Assembly (NCBI GenBank): GCA_917880885.1
Contig: OU862923.1
Coordinates: 22,356,770 to 22,420,769 of the forward strand
DNA: 64,000 nucleotides
DNA from: Limnephilus marmoratus
Lineage: Eukaryota > Arthropoda > Insecta > Trichoptera > Limnephilidae
Direction of reading: 5' to 3'
The notes under the pieces are model-generated. The model made no database searches. It saw only the letters and a list, made by a program, of their open reading frames with translations, and had not been told where the DNA came from. The translations under genes and the position numbers were made by a program. Shown here piece after piece: positions 63,367 through 64,000 of the stretch. How positions within the stretch are numbered: the stretch's first letter is position 1; each line of letters opens with the position of its first letter.

Positions 63367-63540
63367 ATTCGAGTGCCAGTCGCGACCAGTATCTTTTTTC
63401 TGTGTCTTGTTATTTTTCATATTTTCGTTTAGATTATATTATTGTTATCTTCTTCTTCAATGATATATTACATTTATGGGAATAACCTTCAAAAGTTATA
63501 AAAAGAAAGTTTTTTTTATAAAAAAATGAATATTCATTTA
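63340..63540 (+). mobile_element. SINE3 copy 2, sense orientation
   Basis: Partial head from 'ccccggatagacgagaggtt' with a B box mutated to GATTCGAGTGCC, then 'ctgtgtcttgttatttttca' and 'ggaataaccttcaaaagtta'. It is head-to-head with copy 1. Confidence 0.7.
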
Positions 63541-63724
63541 GACTTTTATAGAGTCATAAAATCGGATATATTTATCCGTGACGCTATCCAGGTTACAAAT
63601 CAATTCTTGGAATGATTGTTTCCAATAAAAATGGTAGGTAGTTGCCCATGATATGGAAAAAAATAGTTGAAGATAATATTCTTAATTCTAAAAAAAATTG
63701 AAATACTCGTATGAGATTGACGAA

Positions 63725-63900
63725 TTGTTCGAGTCCCAGTTGCGACTATTGTATTTTCTGTTTTTCTGTGTCTTGTTGTGTTTCATATTTTAGTTTAGAG
63801 TATTATTGTTATCTTCTACTTCAATGCTATATTACATTGATTGGAATAACCTTCAAAAGTTGTAAAAAGAGAGTTTTTCTTATAAAAAATTGAATTTTAA
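63725..63900 (+). mobile_element. SINE3 copy 3, sense orientation, 5'-truncated in head
   Basis: Starts within the B box (GTTCGAGTCCCAGTTGCGAC) and matches copy 2 to the 'aaaaattgaattttaattta' tail. No gene in the rest up to 64000. Confidence 0.7.
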
Positions 63901-64000
63901 TTTAGCTGTATTTATTGTTTGTGTTTTTTCTCAAGAAGCAATTACTTTGTGGTTAGATATTATATTATAAAAATAAAACAAACACTTTGTATATTTACTG

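Overview
The window is animal nuclear DNA, most likely from a moth or butterfly. It carries intron-containing metazoan genes, and several dispersed elements are of the kind that, from general knowledge, litter lepidopteran genomes: the 'tattataaatgcaaaag ... ccgcgggtaaaaagctagt' type, the 'acagtcgaattgagaacctc' type and short Helitrons ending in CTAG. No bacterial operons, rRNA genes or CRISPR arrays were seen. Species cannot be named from the sequence alone.

Four host genes are supported by exon-by-exon translation with consistent splice sites and phases. (1) An RNF181-like RING E3 ligase on the minus strand (ATG at 4087, last exon off the left edge). (2) The spliceosomal factor PRPF18 on the plus strand, complete in seven exons (4596-21529, 343 aa), with a 13.6 kb intron 6. 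(3) A pyrroline-5-carboxylate reductase on the minus strand, complete in five exons (22542-30908, 280 aa). (4) The first two coding exons of scribble on the plus strand (from 31330), with intron 2 apparently running past the right edge. RNF181/PRPF18 and P5CR/scribble are divergent pairs with roughly 0.5 kb and 0.4 kb between start codons. PRPF18 and P5CR converge. The P5CR/scribble gap holds a symmetrical AP-1/CRE/AP-1 cluster.

Nearly everything else is transposon-derived. PRPF18 intron 6 holds a three-level nest: an antisense LINE (ORF1 + ORF2) is split by a sense LINE, which is split by a 3.3 kb hAT-like element with an 8 bp target duplication. The window also holds at least five further hAT-type insertions with 8 bp duplications or near duplications, a family flanked by TTAA, a Helitron whose empty site is present twice in the same window, a TIR element with a TTA duplication, and a tRNA-headed SINE (SINE2) ending in poly(A). 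A second SINE-like family (SINE1) shares its 3' end with a resident LINE. Near the right edge lies a third tRNA-headed family (SINE3) arranged as a snap-back.

The observations most worth a second look are: a 430 bp element present in two inverted copies, with opposed arrays of an ACTAATATCTAC motif and 9 bp target duplications; a 155 bp cluster of perfect heat-shock elements in PRPF18 intron 6; recurrent hammerhead-ribozyme-like cores in several foldback repeats; and the Helitron with resident empty sites. The region from 37 to 64 kb contains no recognisable host exon.
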